Source of the DNA: Alnus glutinosa
Lineage: Eukaryota; Streptophyta; Magnoliopsida; Fagales; Betulaceae
Reading direction: 5' to 3'
Length of the DNA stretch: 64,000 nucleotides
Assembly (NCBI RefSeq): GCF_958979055.1
Contig: NC_084886.1
Location: forward strand, 5,661,001 to 5,725,000
Part shown: piece by piece, positions 59,929-64,000 of the stretch
Numbering within the stretch: the stretch's first letter is position 1
How the letters are laid out: each line of letters opens with the position of its first letter
Made by a program: the position numbers and the translations under genes
Notes under the pieces: model-generated
The model's database searches: none
Seen by the model: the letters and a program-made list of their open reading frames with translations, nothing else
What the model was told of the DNA's origin: nothing

Positions 59929-60821
59929 TAATTTGTGTTTTCTTTATTTTTATTCTTATTCTTAAAGATGAGGAAACGAGCTTTTTGGGATTATACTTCT
60001 TGAATTTTTAAAATTTGATTTTAACTTCTTAACTTTTGTCGCAGATTTTAAATTAATCATTCCGGATATTTTTCCGTCCTATAAAATAACGCCCGTCCAG
60101 TCATGTCAATATCTTTTGCGAAATTATATTAAATAATTATTATTTATTTTATGAAATACCGAAAATTTAAACTTAAAAAATAATAATAATAATAAATAAA
60201 TAAAAAGTGGGTGGACGGCTTATCTTGCATCCCAAAATGGGACAAAAAGGGTGAGAATCAGATTCTCTCAAATTTTTTGTTTGAATTCTCTTAAATTCAG
60301 ACAAATAATTTAAGAATACCATAAACTAATAAAGGCACCTCTAAGAGTGGCCGCTTCGGCATTCTACTGCATTAGCAAAAACATTTTTCAGCATACAACT
60401 AAAGCATGTTAGATTTATTTCATACAAATAAATAAATTATTTATTTTGAGTATTTTAAATCATTATAAAATCTTTTTTATATCTAAAAAATTGATGTGCA
60501 TTTAATTGAAAGATATCCCTTTTTAAAGTCAATCCAGATTTTTGAAGGAAATCCCAAAATTTTGTAATGTAGGAAGAAAAGTTTGTCCGACATTAATTAG
60601 ATATAAAAATGTCAACTAATTTATAAGGATCGAATCATCATCACTTAACAATAAATTAGGGTTGCAAAGTCACCTGCAACATGCACATGCATCATGTGCA
60701 ATAACAATGGGCTTTAGGCATTATAAGACACAATTTAATCTATTTGAATAAATAAAAGTTAATTAAAGACTATTCTCAGTCAACCGAACTAGTCCTTTGA
60801 GGTGCAATAATATATAATTTG

Positions 60822-60990
60822 AATGTTTAAATGTTGGGATTTGATTCTTGTACAGCACCAATACAATAACTGTACAATAACCCATCACATGAGGGTGGGC
60901 CCCAGTATGTGAGACCCACCTTCATGTAAGGGATTGTTGTACAGTTGTTGTATTGGTGTTGTAAATCTAACATTTTCATTAAATGTTTAA
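60822..60990. repeat. MITE, family F, carrying a TCP-type motif
   Basis: The left end ATGTTGGGATTTGATTCTTG continues 'tacagcaccaatacaataac'; the reverse of the right end is 'atgttagatttacaacaccaatacaac'-like, then both read 'aactgtacaa'. AATGTTTAA occurs at 60822-60830 and 60982-60990 and may be a 9-bp duplication. GTGGGCCC (60895-60902) lies in the centre. Confidence 0.7.
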
Positions 60991-62224
60991 TGTGCAATTT
61001 ATTGTGTCTATTAATAAATGGATTCGGTGGTTACGATTCTTGATTCTTGATTCTTGACTATTGGATCAAATGATAACTTATCTCGTTTCTCCTACGAAGT
61101 GAGTACAAACGGGGGTCAAAGCAATTTGCACTCAAAAAGGATAGTCTTTTTTTTTTTTTTTTTCCACCATATTTTTTTCTATTTTCATTATATTTTCCAA
61201 CTGAGCCGGGAATCCTCATTGGAATTTACAGTAATTGTTATTATCACTTGGATGTACCAAATTATAAAAGCATTTTCAGAAGAGTAGTCAAATGGCTGAC
61301 TATTATATTATGAATATTTTTTTCTGTCTCGAACAGAATTGGTAAACTGCTTCTTCTTTTTTCCTAATATGAAAAGTAAAATAAGTAACAAAGTCTATTC
61401 ACCGATCACACCACATCTTTTTTCTTTCTTTTTTTTCTTTTTTTATTTTATTATTATTATTATTTCATCCTTCTCTTACGCATTCGATCTCTTTCATTCC
61501 CAAGTTCGATCATAACTCATCCTTCTCTCTCCCTCCCTCTCGTCCTCCTCTCTCTCTCCGATACCAACCCAGCTCGACCTCCTGCAAGGATTGAGTGCAA
61601 GCCCAGATTCTAGGCAAGCCCAAAATCTCGCCAATTTCTACCTCAAAAGCCACCGCTCTGCCCTCTGTACGCACGTATTCTAGGATCAAGGCGGGTGATG
61701 TGGTCAAATGGGTGTTCTTTAAGAGATTTTGTGCTTTGTTGTTGATAGTACGTTAGTTGATTATGGTGTTTGATGATCAAGTTTTTTTTGTTGCAATTTT
61801 GGATTTGGGTTTCGTGAGTTGTTTTGGGTGTGGGTTTCAGAACATCTAGGTGTAGACAATGGGGGTAGATTGAGATTTTAATGTATTATTTATTTTCATA
61901 ATTATCATAAGTTATATATTGATTATATAATTATTGTATTAATAACGTCATTTAACTATAAATATATAATTTTATTGTGCAGTTTCTATAAAGAAAAATA
62001 AGAGTATATTGTAACAATTTAGGTTTTATTTTGTAGACGTAGATCATAGATGGAACAACATAAACTTTATTGTCTCTATTTTATTATTCCGCTTTAATTT
62101 TATTTATATTATATCTTATTTTATGAAAGAGAAACAGAAAAAATAATTAAAAAAAAAAGATTGAATAATCATTTTTTTTAAATAGAGTAAAATATTTAAT
62201 TTATTAAATTTTGTATTAAAAAAA

Positions 62225-62663
62225 GGGATAATTTCACAAAATAGTATCGAATTATATGTCGTTTTGAGATAAGAGTATTGAACTAGCAAACGTCTCAAAC
62301 TGGAGTATCAAAGTTTTCAAACTTCTCAGTTAAGGTTAAATCCTAACGGAGTATCCAAAATACTCCTATTTTTTTTGGAAAAAAAAAAAAGAATAAAAAA
62401 TGTAATGATCTAGGTGTTGGTCAAAATTTAATGGAATTTACAAAAATACCCATGCATGGATCTTTGAAAAATTTTATAATTTTTTTTTAAAAAATAAACA
62501 TAGTGATATTTTGAAAATTTTTGCAGAATTTAACAGCAAATTCTAATGGAGTATCTTTAAGTGAGATGCTTGGAAACTTGATTACCTCAGTTTGAGACGT
62601 TTGTTAGTTCAGTATCTTTATCTCAAAACAGTATAAAATTCGACACCCTTTTTAAAGTTATTC
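62225..62663. repeat. Long inverted-repeat element, family G copy 2
   Basis: The ends pair over about 85 bp. Both contain 'gttttgagata', 'tattgaactagcaaacgtct'/'tactgaactaacaaacgtct' and 'caaactg'. The interior has A/T runs and 'aaaatttaatggaatttaca'. No open frame. Confidence 0.85.
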
Positions 62664-63559
62664 ATAAAAAAAAAAAAATAATAAAAAAAATAAAGAATAA
62701 AAAATAAAATCTAAAATAGAGAAAATATGTGTGTTAAATAGATAAAATATCTATCGAGAATCGAGATGCTCTAACTCTATCGGTTGTCCAAAGAAGATAT
62801 AAAACTCTAGTTCAACGGGGTCAAATTTAACCATGAGAGGGACTCGTGATCATTTTGTGCAATTTTGGCTCTACAGAAATTCAGTTCAAGTTGCAATCAT
62901 CTGACACGAGCTTTACAATTTACGACAAAGACAAATTGCTTCGGGAATATCAAGGAAATTAATGACTATCTCGATGCCGACACACTGCACTGTATGACTA
63001 GTAGCTATACAACAGCAGTGTCATGTTTTAACTGGGAACTGATCCCTGCGCTGCTGCGCAACAGGGAATTTGTGCACAATTTACTTACATTATAGCATTA
63101 TAGCAGTTGATTTTTAACCATTTTTTCTATATTTATGGAACAAAATTACTTTTTATTTTCCTATAAAAAAATACCTCACAATAGATTCTTTTACTTTTCC
63201 CTATATCAATTAAATATTATTCTTTTTACTCTTATTTTATTCTTTTTCTCCCTTTCTTACTTTTTCTCTCTTCCCTATATCAATTAATTATACTTATTTT
63301 ATATTAAAATAATACATAGGGAATGAATAGTAAACATGTACACATAGGGAATCACTATTCATTCCCAACCCCTTCATCTAAATATAAGGCATCTGCTGTT
63401 GAAAGTTTTTTTATGTTTTTCATGAAATTTTCTCTAAATATAGGGAAGGTAATCAATATAGGGTAACTGTTACTAGTGCTTTTAGTGGGCTTCGTCCGCT
63501 TATATAAGCCGTACTAATGTGAGTGGTTATACAATTGTGCAGGAAGCTTTTCCCCACTT

Positions 63560-63567
63560 TATATATA
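63560..63567 (+). promoter_or_regulatory. TATA box of the Gnk2-domain gene
   Basis: TATATATA in the context 'ccccactttatatataagtcc' begins 49 bp before the start codon, which would leave a leader of only about 15-20 bp. A second TATA-like 'cttatataagc' at 63499-63509 would give a more usual leader of about 75 bp. Confidence 0.5.
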
Positions 63568-63608
63568 AGTCCGCCTCTGCTGCTCTCCAAGAACACATAT
63601 ACGTTTCG

Positions 63609-64000
63609 ATGGCCTCTCTTGTTACACTTCACCTTCTTATCTTCTTTCTGATTTCCTTCACTAAAGTTCTACCTCTCCCTTCTCTTCTATCGATCAATTG
63701 CACCCCACCATTTCCAAAAGCTCACATAACTTCAACCATCAATCATAAACAGGACAACTATAGTAGCTTCATGCAATGCCGGCTCGATCTCACTCCAAAT
63801 AAGTGCACCCTCTGCGCACAAAACGCCAAACAAACCATTTCCGCTCTCTGCCCAAACGCCGACGCCGTTAGAGCTTGGTTTGATGGTTGCTACATTCAGC
63901 ACTACGACCACAACAGTACTAGTTCTTCTCGTGTACATCTCGAAAGTAGTGCCACCTGGTTCTGCTCACACCAAGCCACTGCTGATCAAGACCGGTCTCA
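63609..64000 (+). CDS. Gnk2/DUF26-domain cysteine-rich secretory protein, 3' part off window
   Basis: The ATG at 63609 opens a frame to the window edge (130 residues visible). Residues 1-24 form a signal peptide (MASLVTLHLLIFFLISFTKV). Cysteines are at 31, 57, 66, 69, 81, 94 and 119. C57-x8-C66-x2-C69 (CRLDLTPNKCTLC) is the hallmark of the Gnk2 antifungal / salt-stress-response domain, also found in CRK receptor kinases and plasmodesmata-located proteins. The following LCPNADAVRAWFDGCYIQHY also fits the fold. The part between the first Cys and the C-x8-C-x2-C motif is much shorter than usual, so it may be a divergent member. Whether a second domain, a membrane helix or a kinase follows cannot be seen. 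Confidence 0.85.
   Translation, partial: MASLVTLHLLIFFLISFTKVLPLPSLLSINCTPPFPKAHITSTINHKQDNYSSFMQCRLDLTPNKCTLCAQNAKQTISALCPNADAVRAWFDGCYIQHYDHNSTSSSRVHLESSATWFCSHQATADQDRS

Larger units (their letters stand above)
58968..63608. other. Region between divergent DUF616 and Gnk2-domain genes
   Basis: The first 250 bp are leader and promoter of the DUF616 gene; a donor-like site (TTAG/gtaaat, about 59173) hints at a leader intron. Then come two long-TIR elements (59479-59928 and 62225-62663), a MITE (60831-60981), CT-rich sequence (61520-61560) and AT-rich sequence. No gene is recognised. Confidence 0.6.

Noticed and set aside
1..64000. tRNA, rRNA, CRISPR arrays, or a viral or bacterial cassette
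   Set aside because: No cloverleaf, conserved rRNA segment, regularly spaced repeat or prokaryotic gene cluster was seen by reading; a dedicated tRNA and homology search would be decisive.

Overview
This is nuclear DNA of a flowering plant, almost certainly a eudicot. It is AT-rich, its genes carry GT-AG introns, and the proteins are plant-specific or plant-type: a PH/RCC1/FYVE protein, an HVA22 protein, a class I TCP factor, MOG1, CUL3, a plastid-targeted HAD protein, a DUF616 glycosyltransferase and a Gnk2/DUF26 secretory protein. The genus cannot be fixed from sequence alone. Eight protein-coding genes are supported. Six were rebuilt exon by exon with phases that close, and the two at the window edges are partial.

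Layout: 1-4205 (-) PH-RCC1-FYVE protein (RLD/PRAF type, C-terminus off the window); 8695-10691 (-) HVA22c-like; 17103-18305 (-) TCP15-like, intronless; 28248-31301 (-) MOG1; 33650-41613 (+) CUL3, two exons and one 5.8-kb intron; 44424-50730 (-) HAD hydrolase, nine exons; 53349-58967 (-) DUF616/MUCI70-like, seven exons; 63609-64000 (+) start of a Gnk2-domain secretory protein. As I recall the Arabidopsis map, the first five lie in the same order as At1g69710 (RCC1-FYVE), At1g69700 (HVA22c), At1g69690 (TCP15), At1g69680 (MOG1) and At1g69670 (CUL3B), so the left two thirds look like an ancient conserved block.

The genes do not form an operon-like pathway. Several concern growth and trafficking: RLD proteins act in membrane traffic and gravity response, HVA22 in ER membrane shape and stress, TCP15 in cell proliferation, MOG1 with the Ran GTPase, and CUL3 as the scaffold of BTB-type ubiquitin ligases.

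The rest is repeat-rich. L1-type LINE remnants sit in the CUL3 intron and in HAD intron 7, the latter with an exact 15-bp target duplication. There are many short inverted-repeat elements. One set shares termini of the form GAGNAATG and has 9-10-bp flanking duplications, which points to non-autonomous Mutator-like elements. Another has long (about 80 bp) inverted ends. Poly-A/T, poly-G/C and (AT)n tracts are common. No rRNA, tRNA, CRISPR or prokaryotic system was seen. The main unexplained coding-like signal is a possible two-exon small gene at 51960-52548 (-).
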